Below, one piece after another: positions 11,584 to 24,244 of a DNA stretch of 64,000 nucleotides; positions within the stretch are counted from its first letter, which is position 1, and each line of letters starts with the position of its first letter. The translations under genes and the position numbers were made by a program. This stretch comes from Scatophagus argus (lineage: Eukaryota; Chordata; Actinopteri; Scatophagidae): assembly GCF_020382885.2 (NCBI RefSeq), contig NC_058494.1, positions 26,882,329-26,946,328 of the forward strand. The letters are read 5' to 3'. The notes beneath the pieces were generated by a model. The model was not told the origin of the DNA. It searched no databases and saw only the letters and a list, made by a program, of their open reading frames with translations.

Positions 11584-14500
11584 TTCTTTCTTTGTAATCT
11601 TTCATGAACTGTGATTTGGAATTTCATAGCCCTCTTGTGAAGGCAGAGCCTCACTCGCACATTAATTTTTATAGACAATTGGTACAATAGTGACGGATTA
11701 GAAAATTCTCTTTGTCCCACCGACACTCACTGGAGTCCGGCTGGAAACTGGCACCTGCCGGCCTGCTGGTGGACACTGAACCACTGCTGCTTTGAGCTCA
11801 TTGGCTGTGGGAGAGGACAATTCAGTGCTGCCTTTGTGTCACTGCAGAGAGAAACAGCAGAGCTCAGCAGCTCTGTTTGTGCTTCCAGAAAGATAAGGGA
11901 GCAAAAGTATTTATTCCAGTGAGATGAAAACGCAGCAACTACGAGGAGCAGACAATGAGTTTGGTTTGTGATGGTCTGCGCGTTAAAGAGCTGCGATCTG
12001 AGTGAAATCTCTGGTCAGCAGGGAACGTCAGCTCAAACAGAAGTCTAGCTGTTTTCTGCTTAAAGGAACAGTTCACCCAAACGTGACACTTCAGTCATTA
12101 TCTCCTCAACCCACATGCTGATGGAAACTCGGATGAAGTTTCTTAGTCCACAAAACATTTCCAGCATAATCCAGTTCTCCGGAAGCACCGAGGTCCCAAA
12201 TCAATTTGAAAAGACAATATTGTGAGAGTAGATGCATGTTTCCTGGTGTGCGTTGACACAAGAGAAAATAGTTCCTACATGAAACTGGTCACAACGACGT
12301 TGAGTTTTTCAGATGTATTTTTTTTGTCTCTTTGAGCACAACAAGTGAAGTGCCATCTAGTTCCATTATGGTAAAGTAAAAGCAGGCATTTCTACAGCCG
12401 ATATCTCACAACTCTGCAACTCCATGATGGATGGATGAGCAGCACTACAGGGAAGAAGAAACATGTATTTTTAACTTTTATGAAAGACAAATCAAGCTGT
12501 GCTGACGGCAGATGAGCGCCAAGCTACAGGACTCGTGTGAGGCTATGTTTCATGGGTCTGCGTTAAAAACAAATGTTCTCGCTAGGACGTCTCCCGGAAA
12601 GAAAAATTACTTAATCAGAAATGTCACCTAAACTCAATTTAAGCTCAAATAAATATTAATTTTTGAGCAAATTATTATTTGAAATTTGTTCTTTATCTGT
12701 TGTATCGTGTGCTTGTCTATGAACTCGGCTTTAACTGTATTCTCACTATACAATGGAGTTTAACTGACTAACCAACCAATGAGTGTCTCTATTTGCTCCT
12801 TGGAATTTGTCAGGATTAATAATCAGAAAACAGACTTACAGAAAAAAGTATTAACAAAAGACTTTCCATGACCAGACAGTTTTATGAATGGTTTACTGTT
12901 GCTCTAGTAGCAAAACATTACTGCGGTGATATTTTAAGAAAGCCTCTATTAGAATCCTATAGTGTGACTTACAAAGAGATACTGAGAGATATCTTTAAGG
13001 GTTTATTTGACATGACAGACCTCCTGTTTATCTCACTGAACCTCCGGCGAGAGTGACTCAGCTCTGACTTCAACACTCATGACTCAGCATGAGACACTTC
13101 CTAATATCAAATGATTCATTATAGAGAACTTAATTAGGATGCAGTCACCTCAGAAATCAGCTTCACATCCTACCGGCATCAGCTTTAATGTGCTGGTCAG
13201 TGATACAGACCTACGTGTAATCAGAAGCTGCTGTCACTTTTATCCAAGCTGATAAACCAGTAAAGGCTCAGTTCACACAAATTGCAAGACGAGGATCTAA
13301 TGTGGTTTTTGTTTCTGATCGAACATGTTGTGTTGCAGTGGAAGTGGATACAGATGTGTATAGAGTTTTGGCACACAAAGACACTTTGCACAGGATGTCA
13401 GTGAAATCCTACTGCCAGTTTGCATCTTAACAATACAATAAATGTTTGCTTTTGGCCTGCGACCCACCGTTTAGTTTCACTTGTTGTCCTCCAAGGGAAG
13501 AGTGGCCATAAACAGTATCGTAACTGATTTGTCCAGAGAGTATGTTATTCTGTGACTAAAGAGCCTAAAATATAGCAATTTACACAAAATATTACATCTA
13601 TCAGAAAAGACAGCTTTATCTACAGCTTAAAGCAGTGAAAAATATTTTAATAAGTCAGCAACAGCAACGCCTCTTGGATGCATGCATGGTTAGATACCAT
13701 CAAGGGAAACAAGGAGAAATAATGAATAAATGAATTTATTTCATTTATTCACTCATTTTTGTGCAAAGCTTTACAGATTTTTCTTTCAATTGTTCAATAA
13801 ACTCCATCAATTTGAAATCTAGCTTGGCCAAAGTGGGCGCAGGGCGGTTCTGGAGGAGACCGCCTTTGGTTTTGTTAAAACACTTTTGGTCGTAATGTTT
13901 CAGTGTTTCTTTGTGGTGATTTCTGGTGTCCACACGTGGCTGCACGAGGCCTCAGCAGCCAGCAGCTGGTCGCAGCTGCATGGAGGCAGGGAGATGTCTG
14001 GGCAGAACACCTCGCGTTTTCAGGGTGGGGTTTAAAAGAGCTGCCAAACTGCGGGCAGTTCAGCGTAGGCAGGACCGGAAGTTCCCTGGGTTTCTCTTCA
14101 AAATAGAGCTCAAGGTGTGTCACAAGAACAAAACATGGAGACAGCTGTTGTGAATTAAGCAGTAATATAACAGTTTAATCATATATAAAATTATACCTGA
14201 GAATAACATTTTCAGAAATATGACAAATAAAATCCATTTCACCGTTTCTTACATCTAAAGGCTGTAAAGCAGAAGTCAAGGCTGAAATACTGAACAATGT
14301 TTGTTTTTATGGGAGGACCCTGTGATTCCAGTTTTGTCATGTGTTGGTGGTAATTTTTGTATTTGAACTTTGCTAGAAGGATCACAACTTCAGAGAAATC
14401 ACCTGAAGGCTGCAGAAACTGGTTAGACAGGGTTGTACAAAGTTTGCCTGATAAATGTTTACACTTTGGTGATACAAGTATTTATATTGTGTTTGGTACC

Positions 14501-14950
14501 ATATTAACCCAAATATTATGTTTTAGTTTTGGTTTTCTGAAGTGATGGAGGACTACAGAACAAGACAGTAATGTAGAGTCCTCACCACAGTAACTCTGAA
14601 GTACTGACTGCTTACTAATTATGAATTTCCTACATGGCCTTGCAGGCTAACACTTTATATCAAATGTGGAAATTTTAACAAGAAATCCTCTGGTAACAGC
14701 CTAAACCAAATGAAGAAAATCAGGATTAGAAAATTTTATATTTATGTGCAAAATTTTAAATGAATTGTTTAGTGAAAAGAAATCCTTGAATTGCTTGTTT
14801 CGCCAGTTCAACAGTGGAAAAAAAAGAGAGTGATTCCGACTTTACAAAAATCAAACAAATAAACAAAACTGGGAAAATCAATTAAAAAAGATAACAGAAG
14901 CGCACGCTAACTCGTAGTACTGTTTTATTGTGAAAGTTCTGACAGGAAGT
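11584..14950. other. Intergenic region between lgsn and ptp4a1 (divergent promoters)
   Basis: No exon with splice sites and protein similarity was found. The lgsn promoter must lie at the left end. The region holds a decayed MITE copy (12060-12480). Short open frames such as those near 13.9 kb have no recognisable product and no splice context. Confidence 0.55.
12060..12480. mobile_element. Decayed MITE copy of the 'AACAGTTCACCC' family
   Basis: It begins TTAAAGGAACAGTTCACCCA. Its right half (caacaagtgaag..., ggcatttctacagccgatat, gcagcactacagggaagaag...acatgtattttta) matches the right half of the better-preserved element at 44745-45000. The right terminal repeat is not recognisable. Confidence 0.6.
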
Positions 14951-14959
14951 TGTCTTCTT

Positions 14960-15640
14960 CTTTCTTTTCCAGGCTGACAGAGTCGCCGCTGCGGATCAGG
15001 AGACTTCGGCTCCGCTCGGAGAAACAGCAACGGACTGTATGGTGAAGAACCGTTTACCCATTTTACCTTTTTCTGGGGACCGGCTGTATGATTAAGCTAC
15101 AATCTTCAATGAGTAAGCATATCCCAGTAAGTAAAATGTTTCCCGCGGCTGCCATTTTGTTTCCGTTTTCATTTCCTCGCCTTGTGTTTTAACTCAGTCC
15201 TCTATCGTTACCAGCTGGCCTTCATGTTTGTTCGGTGAAATCACGGCCTGCTCGTCGTGAGCCCGGTTTAATTCCGCCCCGACTCGAACGTTTAACGTCA
15301 AATCTTCCTGTACCGTAACATAAGCAGACTGCGCGGATGTTTGTCCCGGTTATTTAAGCGTAGCTGAACCCTGCTGGGGTGCTCGTCATGGGGAGGAAGC
15401 GGGCTGCTCCTGACTCGAAGTTTCTGACGGATAAAATCGACGTATTTCTCATGTGAAATAAGTCAAAAACGTAAAAGACATTTTGTTCCCGGTTTCCGAC
15501 ACAGACTGTCCCCGCGCTGCTTTGGCGAGGCGTCGTGTTTGTCACCTGAACGCACCGTGTAGCTCTTTGACAGTGCCTATAGGCCGCTAACGCTATATGA
15601 TGGCGCCCGGGCTGTCCGCACACAAAGGACACTTTACGGC
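14960..15640 (+). promoter_or_regulatory. ptp4a1: CpG-rich promoter and first non-coding exon region of ptp4a1
   Basis: CG dinucleotides are clearly denser than in the flanks. A possible exon around 14.97-15.11 kb ends at a consensus donor (a|gtaagc near 15110). Just inside the intron is GCCATTTTG (15151-15159), a YY1-type site common in vertebrate CpG-island promoters. The exact transcription start cannot be set from sequence alone. Confidence 0.5.
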
Positions 15641-16275
15641 TCTGTAATGTAATGCAACATCTAGTCAAAGCACCACTTCTGTACTTCTCACCTCTTTTGT
15701 CTTTCCACATCACACATTTCATATTTTCTGAGTCTGCCAGCCGCTCCGTTTTGCTCGCTGTGCAACATTTTCCACCAAATGCTGTTTCCCCAGCCGGAAA
15801 ATACCGGATTAACAAAAGCATAGTTGAACAGCTTAGGGTTTAATATTTGAAGCATAAGCTGCAGACAGACACGTCCAGTACAGCAGGCCTTCAGGTGGTA
15901 CACCCGCCTCGGGGGGTGGGTGTTGAGGCCAAACGCTTTAGGAGCAGTGAAAGCGTTTGTGAGTCAGATTTGTGGTGATAATAAGAGAGTGTTGTGTTTA
16001 AAGCCCAGCAGAAGGCCTCGTGGTGAGCTCAGCTTTCACAGATATGACCCAGATGTCAGAAATGACACATCCTTCCTATTGTACTCCAGCAGCCATTAGG
16101 TAAGACGGTGCAGCGTGACTTTATATAACACCCTGCTGGGTAGAGTTTCATCTGTGCCCTGTATTTCTTCTTTATATCTGCCTTTTGGTTTGAGGCTGTT
16201 TTGTTTTCTCTTGTTAAGCTCACCCGTTCAGTATGGATCAAATCCCACACCCCACAGTGGATGGTGTTTATCTTA

Positions 16276-16299
16276 AACACACACACACACACACACACA
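16276..16299. repeat. (CA)n microsatellite
   Basis: Twelve or so CA units in the ptp4a1 5' intron. Confidence 0.95.
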
Positions 16300-16730
16300 G
16301 GGAGGAGTTTAATTGGTCTGAAAGTTGTTTGAAAACACTGGACGACCTGATTTCAGTGTAATAATGAGTGTTAATGTAAACGCAGGTTTTCTTCTGTTAC
16401 GATGACCTCATTTCATTTCTGTCAGGGTTTTTCGTTGGCTGTGGACGAGTGCAGGAGTTGCAGGAAGAGACCATTTAAAGACGTCAGACAAAGAAATTGT
16501 GTCGTATTTGTCCGTCTGCTGTGCCTTTTCTGTGTTCCACCTTTTCTTGTGAAGAACTGATGAGTTTGGCTTTTCAGCGTCGGTTTCAGTGTGCAGGAAG
16601 GTGTCTTCAGTGTGACGCTACAGACATGAATTCACTCTGATGTTTAGAAGAGCTGACCAATAAGTCATATTTTCATAGTCGCTGTGATGTGAACGTGTGC
16701 GACAAACACATTGCAGCTAATCATTTTATT

Positions 16731-16754
16731 CACACACACACACACACACACACC
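16731..16754. repeat. (CA)n microsatellite
   Basis: Twelve or so CA units in the ptp4a1 5' intron. Confidence 0.95.
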
Positions 16755-17742
16755 GCGCACTCACACTCAGCATCAGATGGCAGAGCGTTCACACCATTCG
16801 GCCGGTCAGGTAAAGCGACCCTCAGCTTCGATGGTGTGACGTTGATGGCGACCGCGAGGTTAGCGAGCACAGCGTCTGCCTGAGAAGGAGAAGAGCTCAC
16901 ATCCTCACTGCAGTGAGGTCATATTGTCATGCAGTTTTTTGTCATATTAAGTTATCGTTTTGTGTTATTGTGCCAGTTATTGTGTTTTTGTTTTTCCACT
17001 TAACAAAAAATAGTCCAGGATCAACAGTAAAAACAAAATAATCCAGACTGTTCAGTAACCCTGACAGCCTTCCAGTCCTTCAGGGTGTGTCAGTCGAGTC
17101 CTTACGCTTCTGAAGATGTAAAAAAGGACATTTCTTTTGTTTCTTTTGGTTGATAACGACTGATTTCTCTGATGTTTAAAGTTAAGTTCAAACTTAGACT
17201 ATTTGACTGTTCCAAGTTTGAGTGAATCACGTTCTCCAATAACATCTTGGACGCAAAGTTAGTTGGTGTAGTTAACATCGGTAACAGATTCTTTTTCCTT
17301 TGTGATAAAACATAAAGTCTGGTTTTAATGAGGATATTTTACCTTTTGTCTTTAAGCTCTTTTAGTTATGACAGTGAAGTGAATCTCTTTGAGTTGTGAG
17401 GTGAGGACCTTTGGGGCCTTAACATCATCATGTTTCTGCCAGCCGTTTAACAAATAATTCAGCACATAAGCTTAGTGTTCGTACTCTGCTCACTGTCACT
17501 TTGTTTGCAAAATGAATGGGTGGAACTCGTCGTGAAATAAGGATACCGTTGGCTGCGAAACCTGACATTAGTGGTGGAGTCACAGGACGGCAAAACATTT
17601 TCTGCCACCGGTCTTGGGTCTGTTATCTATGGGAACAAGGAGAATACAAAGTCCACCACCAGGAGCTGTGCTGTCACGTGTCTCTTTTTTTAGAGTCTGT
17701 GTTTTTAAAAACATCTTCCTCTTCCTCCTCTCGTGTCCTGCA

Positions 17743-18310
17743 GCAGTTCTGTGGTGTTCTGGGTCACACATTTATGGAGTTTCTGAAGGGCAGTGGAGAC
17801 TACTGCCAGGCTCAGCACGCTGCCTATGCAGACGAGTGAACAGCCGAACTCGCCATCGATCCGACGCACTTGAGCCGCAAGAGGGACCCCGGGAAGTTGG
17901 CAGGACCGGGACGCCTCCCAGAACCAGCGACAACTCGGCCTGGATGGGGTAACTCCACCCGCTGCACACTGCCCTCGTCGGCTTCCGCCTGGCCTGAATC
18001 AAGGTGGAACCAGCCTTGTTTTTTTTGTTTTTCTTCCTTTTCTTTTGTTTTATTGCGAAGCAGAGGGTTTTGAGTTGTTTCTCTGGTCGTCCGCCCTTTT
18101 TTCGGCCGCTCGCTCCCCAAATTTGCCCGTCACAGCCTTCGTTTGTGTTCAGCCTCGCCAACCTCGACTGAAGACTGGAGGATTTCTGTTTCTGGGTTTC
18201 TAGAAGCTAGCTGGACACGTTTTGTTTGACATTCCCTCCGAGTTAAACTCAGTGTTTACATTAGTGTTTTTAAATCTGTGGAAGACTTTTGTTATTTTTG
18301 CGTTGTCACC
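17743..18310 (+). promoter_or_regulatory. ptp4a1: ptp4a1 5' leader exon
   Basis: A strong acceptor (ctcttcctcctctcgtgtcctgcag, ending at 17742) opens an exon that runs into the start codon at 18311. In its 568 leader bases I find only two ATGs. One opens a 21-codon upstream ORF (17774-17839). The other opens the minimal reading ATG GGG TAA (17943-17951). The rest is ATG-free, which suggests the leader is under constraint. Confidence 0.6.
17774..17839 (+). CDS. Upstream ORF in the ptp4a1 leader (21 residues)
   Basis: ATG at 17774 opens MEFLKGSGDYCQ... and stops at TGA 17837-17839, well before the main start at 18311, so it does not overlap the phosphatase frame. PRL-1 and PRL-2 mRNAs in mammals are reported to carry an upstream ORF that makes translation respond to intracellular magnesium. 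The position here suits that role. Whether the peptide or only the act of translation matters cannot be told from this sequence. Confidence 0.5.
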   Translation: MEFLKGSGDYCQAQHAAYADE

Positions 18311-20820
18311 ATGGCTCGTATGAACAGACCCGCCCCTGTGGAGATCACCTACAAAAACATGAGGTTCCTCATTACCCACAATCCCACCAACGCCACCCTG
18401 AACAAGTTCATCGAGGTGAGTCCCAGTTTCATTGGTTAAAATTTACTGAGTCACACTTAAGGGAAATTTACAAGGTTACAAATTACAAAAGTCCCCGAAA
18501 CTTCATGTTCACATTTTGGAAACGTGTAGGACGAAGTGCTGATGTGCTGGGAAATATTTTTATATGGAAGCTAATAAAACATTCAACGTGATCTGATTAA
18601 ATGTTTCCACAGAAGCTCTCCTGCTCCTGTGTTTTTTTATTTTCTTATAAATCCTGTTTTTGCAGGAGCTGAAGAAGTACGGAGTGACCACCGTCGTGAG
18701 AGTTTGCGAGGCCACCTATGATGCCACCCTGGTGGTGAAAGAAGGAATCCAAGTTCTGGTGAGTTCAGGCCTGCCGACCTCCTTCATGACTGTTGATGCA
18801 GCTCTGTGTTACACTAAACCCTGACGGGTGTGTGTGTGTGTGGGTGTGTTTTCTAACCGTGTTTGTTTATCATGTTGTATAAAATTTTCCATCCATAAAA
18901 CTCATGATGTCATGATGTTGCGCTCACAGCGTCCTGTTGCCAGCATGGTGCTTTAATCATTAAATCTAAAGATTTTTTTTTAGACCTGACATGTAGAAAG
19001 TTCCTTTGATGCTTTAGTTTCCTAAACACAATGACAGAGAAGATAAGCCCTCCCTGCTGGCGTCAGCCTCACTCTTCTTTTGTCTCCGGTTCTGAGAAAC
19101 TGGGCGGATGACGTCATTTCCTCTTTTCTCCCTCTTCTTTCCCAGGATTGGCCGTTTGACGATGGAGCTCCTCCCTCCAACCAGATCGTGGACGATTGGC
19201 TGAACCTGCTGAAGCTGAAGTTCAGGGAGGAGCCCGGCTGCTGCATCGCTGTCCACTGTGTGGCAGGGCTGGGGAGGTGAGCGCTCGCTGCCAGAGGGAT
19301 TAAAGTATTACGTTCCTATCACACGGGATAATATTTTACATGTGATTTCTGTCAGTCGTCTTGCCTCGTCCTGTTTGCACATCCTCTGATGCAGAAACTG
19401 TTAGCGCTGTTGACTGGTCTGAGTATAAACTGTCCTCCTGTTTTGACGTCAGGAAAATTAGGAGCAAGACCAGCTTCGTCCACACAATCACTCGTGTCAA
19501 CCAGAAATCTTTTTAGTGTTAGTGTTTATGTGTCTCCCGTCATATTTGGTTGTGGAAGACGTGACTAGAAAGTTGGAAATCAGCATCAACCACCAGCCAA
19601 ATGCTGGTAAAATGCTGGCGCATTTCAGCCACAGAATAACGATTTGAAATTGAGCGTCTGGTGAATTTATGTGTTAAATTTCATTTTGACAAACAGAAGG
19701 AGGTGAGACATCTGTTGTTGCCGTCCGAAATTCAAGCCAGAAAAATGCAAAGCAACAGTCTTGTTTTGTCCCACTTGTGTGTTTGCGTAGTTTGGACAAC
19801 AGCCCATCAAACAGGTTGTTTTTGTTGTGACCTGAGGTTCAGGAATAGCTCCACGTCCACTCCCTGAACTCCTAATTTGTTGGTGTCGTCTTACACCTGC
19901 GGCTCTGTTTAACACGCAGGCTTTAATTAGCTGAGCTCAGCCACAGACGTGAAGGTTGGAGAGAAGGAGGAGGAGAGAAGTGTTGAATGGGTGGGACAGT
20001 GTAATCACCTGACGTGCTCCGTTTCCTCCTGCAGAGCTCCGGTTCTGGTGGCCCTCGCCTTGATCGAATGTGGGATGAAATATGAAGATGCTGTCCAGTT
20101 CATTCGACAGTAAGTTCACGTTGTCACGGTGACAGACTGAAGCTCAATGGCACCTGGGGATTTTAAGAAGCCTGAGTACATATATGCACATAGCAAAGGT
20201 AGTCGGGAGGGCAGGAGGGGGGACAGAGGCAGCACAGGTCCTGAACTGGAATCAGACTGGAGGTGTGAGGCTTAACCCAGAATACTGTTTATTTTTTTAG
20301 CCCATGCAAACATTGTTATTCAAAAAGATTTCCAGGCTAAACACATGTAGTTACATTTGTATATTGTGACCAGGACTCATTTAACAGCTGAACAAAAAAA
20401 AGGACTCGCGAGCGCCCTCTGCTGGACAAACTATGTAACCGTGACTTCCCTCGAACGTGCAGCAGGTTCCTTCTCCACAGCAGTTTGTCTGTGGTGAACC
20501 CAAACTGGCTGACGTCTGAGTGCTTGGCGGTTTGCCACTAATTCTGACATCTTCCTGTTTTTCTGCGAGACGACATTTGTCCCAGAAGCTGAGTGTTTGG
20601 GTGGTCCTTGAGGCTGGAAGCTACAAGACAGGGTTGAAAATGTCACCCGGAATACGTCATCGCCGTATGTGTAATGATTTCACGTCTCGTCGTCTCTTCC
20701 AGGAAGCGTCGAGGAGCGTTCAACAGCAAGCAGCTGTTCTACCTGGAGAAATATCGTCCAAAGATGCGCCTGCGCTTCAAAGATTCCAACGGCCATCGCA
20801 ATAACTGCTGCATCCAGTAG
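18311..20820 (+). CDS. ptp4a1: Protein tyrosine phosphatase type IVA 1 (PRL-1)
   Basis: Five coding exons at 18311-18415, 18666-18758, 19146-19276, 20035-20109 and 20703-20820 join to 522 nt, or 173 residues, exactly the usual PRL length. The start is [16 protein letters not shown]. The general-acid loop is [11 protein letters not shown]. The catalytic P-loop HCVAGLGR (cysteine near residue 104, with alanine after valine as in PRLs) is split across exons 3 and 4 at the arginine codon. The tail has the basic stretch KRRGAF...RPKMRLRF and the farnesylation box CCIQ. PRL-1 acts at the plasma membrane and endosomes and binds CNNM magnesium transporters. Identity to PRL-1 over PRL-2 and PRL-3 follows the [10 protein letters not shown] ending and lgsn adjacency, as in mammals. 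Confidence 0.97.
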
Positions 20821-21840
20821 AGCCAAACCCTGAGCCACGCCAACCCCCCTCCCACAGCAGAAGAGTTCAGTTCAGCCTCGCGAGCTTCTTACCTGGCAGG
20901 TCGTTTCTTATCTTTTCTTTCTTTTTTTTTCTTGTGTTGAAGTATTTTATCTTGAAAAACCATGTGTTTACTGTCCCCTTCTTGCGCCGGGTTTGAATTT
21001 AAGTGTCAAAAAAAAAAAGAAAAAAAGAAAAAACACAAACCAGTTTTCTCTTCATGTGCCCAGAAAAAAAACCCAGAAATGAGGCAGGGCAGCGCTGAGT
21101 CGTGTGTCGTAAGGATGTTGGATTACGTGTTTGTCTGCATCCCAAAGATTTTGATTGGCCAGTTTACACAGCCTGAGAATTAAAAAACACCCCGTTCACT
21201 GTTAGGGTTCTGTTTGGAGACTGACGAGAAAGAGGTATGCCTTCCTTCAGATCAGATGGTTCATCCCTAAATGCCTTACAGTCGAAGTGGAACAAAGGCA
21301 ATCGAGGCGGGAGGCGTCGACTCTTGCCAGCATTTGGAAGACGCGTTTGACTTTTCTACTCGAAACAAACAGAAAAAAAAACAAAACAAAATCGTTGCCT
21401 TTGTCTCGTGCAGGAAGTCTTACACTCACTTAAGCCCTTCAGTAACTATTTTTTAATATAAAATGCTTAACTGTTGCAATATTTGTCAATTGAAAGTCTA
21501 GGAACTTGTTTCGTTTCTTTATCAAACCTTCTGTTTACTAATTAACTGCCATGTCCGAAATGTGATTATTTTATTTTTCTTTCTTTTTTTTTTTTTATTT
21601 TATTTTTTGGCTTCAAACTGGACTTCCAACGTCTGCGATATTTTGTATGCCTTTTTATTTGATGTCTGTAACTTAAGACTTGGATACTTGATGATTTTAT
21701 GTATTTGAAAATGTGTATTATTATTAGGTTGGCTATTTATACTATCAATGGATGTGTGATTTAGTACCGTGAGCGACAAAAGTTGTACCTGTTCACCAAC
21801 TTGTGAGAGTACATTAAATGATACACTGAAAAACAACAGA
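20821..21840 (+). other. ptp4a1: ptp4a1 3' UTR
   Basis: About 1 kb of A- and T-rich sequence with homopolymer runs follows the stop. A candidate ATTAAA poly(A) signal lies at about 21812-21817, just before the LINE fossil. No ORF is supported. Confidence 0.55.
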
Positions 21841-21870
21841 GAGAAGTTTGTGGCTGGTTATTTCCACAGG

Positions 21871-22585
21871 TTGAACAGCAGGAGATAGAAAAGATTAGTA
21901 AGGACAAAGTTAGGGTGGCTTTGAAGAGCATGAAGAGTGGGAAGGTGGTTGGTCCTGATGACATACCTGTGCAGGTATGGAAATGTCTGGGAGAGATGGC
22001 AGTGGAGTTTTTAACTGGTTTGTTTAACAAGATCTGGAGAGTGACAGGATACCTGTGGAATGGAGGAAGAGTGTTTTGGAGCTGATTTTCAAGAACAAGG
22101 GAGAAGTGTGAGTTGTGGAAACTGCAGAGGTATCAAGCTGATGAAAAGAGGTGAAGAACTGTGTGCAGGCTGGATGGAATGGGTGGAGAAAGGAAGAATG
22201 AAAGGTTTACAGGACGGTGGTGAGACCAGCCATGCTGTACGGTTTAGTGGCTTTGAGGAAAAGACATGAGGCAGAGCTGAAGATGTGGAGCTTTTCTTTG
22301 GGCGAGACCAGGAGGGATGGGATCCTCAGGAATTGAGTACATCAGAGGGACAGCTCATGTGAGATGCTTCAGAGACACAGTTAGAGAAGCCAGGTTGAGA
22401 TGGTCTGGACACGTTCAGAGGATGCTGAGGTTAGAGCTGCCAGTCAGGAGGTCTAGAGGAAGACCAAAGAGGAGGTTTATGGATGTAGTGAAGGAGGACA
22501 TGAGGGAAGAGGGACTTCCTTCATGTCCTCCTGCAGAGGATAGGGTGAGACGGAAGCAGATGATTCGCTGTTGCGAGTCCTGAAA
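21871..22585 (+). mobile_element. Internally deleted non-LTR retrotransposon (LINE) fossil
   Basis: One frame gives VGPDDIPVQVWKCLGE and FLTGLFNKIWR, the start of a LINE reverse transcriptase. Frameshifted pieces follow: CGNCRGIKLM, AGWMEWVEKGR, EYIRGTAHVRCFRDTVREAR, RWSGHVQRM and RGRPKRRFMDVVKEDM. The last is the typical C-terminus of RTE-like fish and insect LINEs. The middle (palm and finger motifs, including the catalytic DD box) is missing and several frameshifts occur, so the copy is dead. The ends are approximate. Confidence 0.85.
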
Positions 22586-24240
22586 GGAAAAGAAGAAGAC
22601 GAATTCTTCTTGTGTGTGAAGCTAAAATAAAACTTTTCTTCCAAATGCTTTTTTAAAAGCAGTGTAGTTGGACAAAAAAAATAGAAAAAGAGAAGCTGAA
22701 GGTCCACTCCTGACAATTTGAAAACCTGAAGGTAAAAGGTTAGGAGGTTTTGACTTTTCTCAGCTCTTCTTCAGTCTTACTTGCTTTCCCAGAAACAAGT
22801 CGCATCTCAAAAACGTTTGAGTCTAACCAGTATGAATCACTTTTCATCTCCTTCAAAGACTCAATCACATGATTAGAGCTGCAGCCAGTGATTGTTTTTA
22901 ATTAATGAAGTATTTTTCTGATTAAACAGTTGTGTTGTCTATAAATTGTAACAGTTTCCCAGATCCCAAAGTGACTTCTTCAAGTTGCTTCTTTTACTGT
23001 CATGAATTAGCAGCAGATCCTGACATTTGACACATTTGAGAACCAGCAAATGTTTTTCCTTGAACAATGAGTTGAAAGATTATCAAAATAGTTGGCGGCT
23101 AATGAGAAAAACTCACTGGCATCCTGTTCTAAACTGTGAAAGCAGACTGACGCAGGAGGCATCGCAGCTTTAAAATGTGTCATTCAGGACGTTAGCCTCT
23201 CGTGTCGGAGACAAAAGTTTATCTGCCACCCTGTGGTCATTTTTAAACATAAAGTGTTAAGACTCCCAAAGCAGCCGCCTTCTTCTTCTTCTTCATCTCA
23301 CCTTCCTCTTGTTCTTCTTCTTCTACTACTTCTGATGACCATCCTGATGTAGCAGCTTCCCCTGAACTGCAACCTCACAAGATGATCTGCTGATCCCGAC
23401 TCAAAACAAAAGACTCACGTTTGGTTTGACTTCACAGCAGATATTCAAACGCTGAGAGCGTCGAGTTGAACACTTTGGTGGACACAGTTGGACGCACTTC
23501 TGCGTACTTCTTGTCCTTATTGTCAAATCGGATCCAGTTTCTGTCACCCACCTCCAACTGAGGTTCCCTCCTGAATGCTAAAGTATCACAGCAGTTTGTG
23601 AGTCCAGGACTCTGGACTCTCTCACATGTGAAGTCCCTTCTGTGGTCAGGTTTAGCCAATAATAGCACTTTGCTTAAAGGAACAGTTCACCCCCTAACTG
23701 TCCTTATGAACTCACCACCTCATGCTGACTGTCATGGAAAAGATCGCGGCCATGTTGACAACATTTAATCCTGAAGTTTAAAATCATTTTCACAAGCTGC
23801 TGTGATACTGCGTTGAAAACAAAACATTTAACCTCAAGTTTTCATTAATTACAGAATAGCTGAATTCAAAAATATTTTTGTCAGCTAATCAGGAGGAATC
23901 AGCTGCTGTTTGTGTGTGAAGTGAACTTTAAAAATGTCACTATTTGAAACAACCCCTTGGTTTTACATTTAAATGCATTCATCTTTGCAGACTGAACCAG
24001 TGGACTTTTTTGGAGCATTCAGTTAGAGTAAATTGTGGGCAGAGTGGGATGTTTATGATGCACTGAATCTCATCTAATTGCTGCTGATTTATTTGAAGCA
24101 GGATTTTAAAACTCGTAAAACTTGACTGGCAGGAAAAAGACAGCTTCAGTGTAAAAAAAAAAAACAAACTTGAAAAACTTGTGGCGTGTTTTCACAGCAG
24201 GATCATCAGGGGTCGGTTTGTAGGAAGAAGTGCAAGAGGT
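22586..24240. other. Intergenic region between ptp4a1/LINE and the col9a1 3' end
   Basis: No gene is supported. It holds a CTT-rich imperfect trinucleotide tract near 23278-23332 and a MITE end at 23674. The transcripts on either side converge here. Confidence 0.5.
23674..23760. mobile_element. MITE end of the 'AACAGTTCACCC' family
   Basis: TTAAAGGAACAGTTCACCCC is followed by ...caccacctcatgctgactgtcatgg, resembling the start of the copy at 12060. The other end was not located, so the extent is uncertain. Confidence 0.45.
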
Positions 24241-24244
24241 TATC

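Noticed and set aside
13745-14153. Cluster of overlapping short frames on both strands near 13.9 kb, with a short GGCGGT/ACCGCC palindrome
   Set aside because: There is no splice context, no recognisable protein and no structured RNA that I could support.
17772-18161. - strand frames of 98-129 codons opposite the ptp4a1 leader
   Set aside because: They are antisense to a GC-rich leader exon, with no splice sites or known product.
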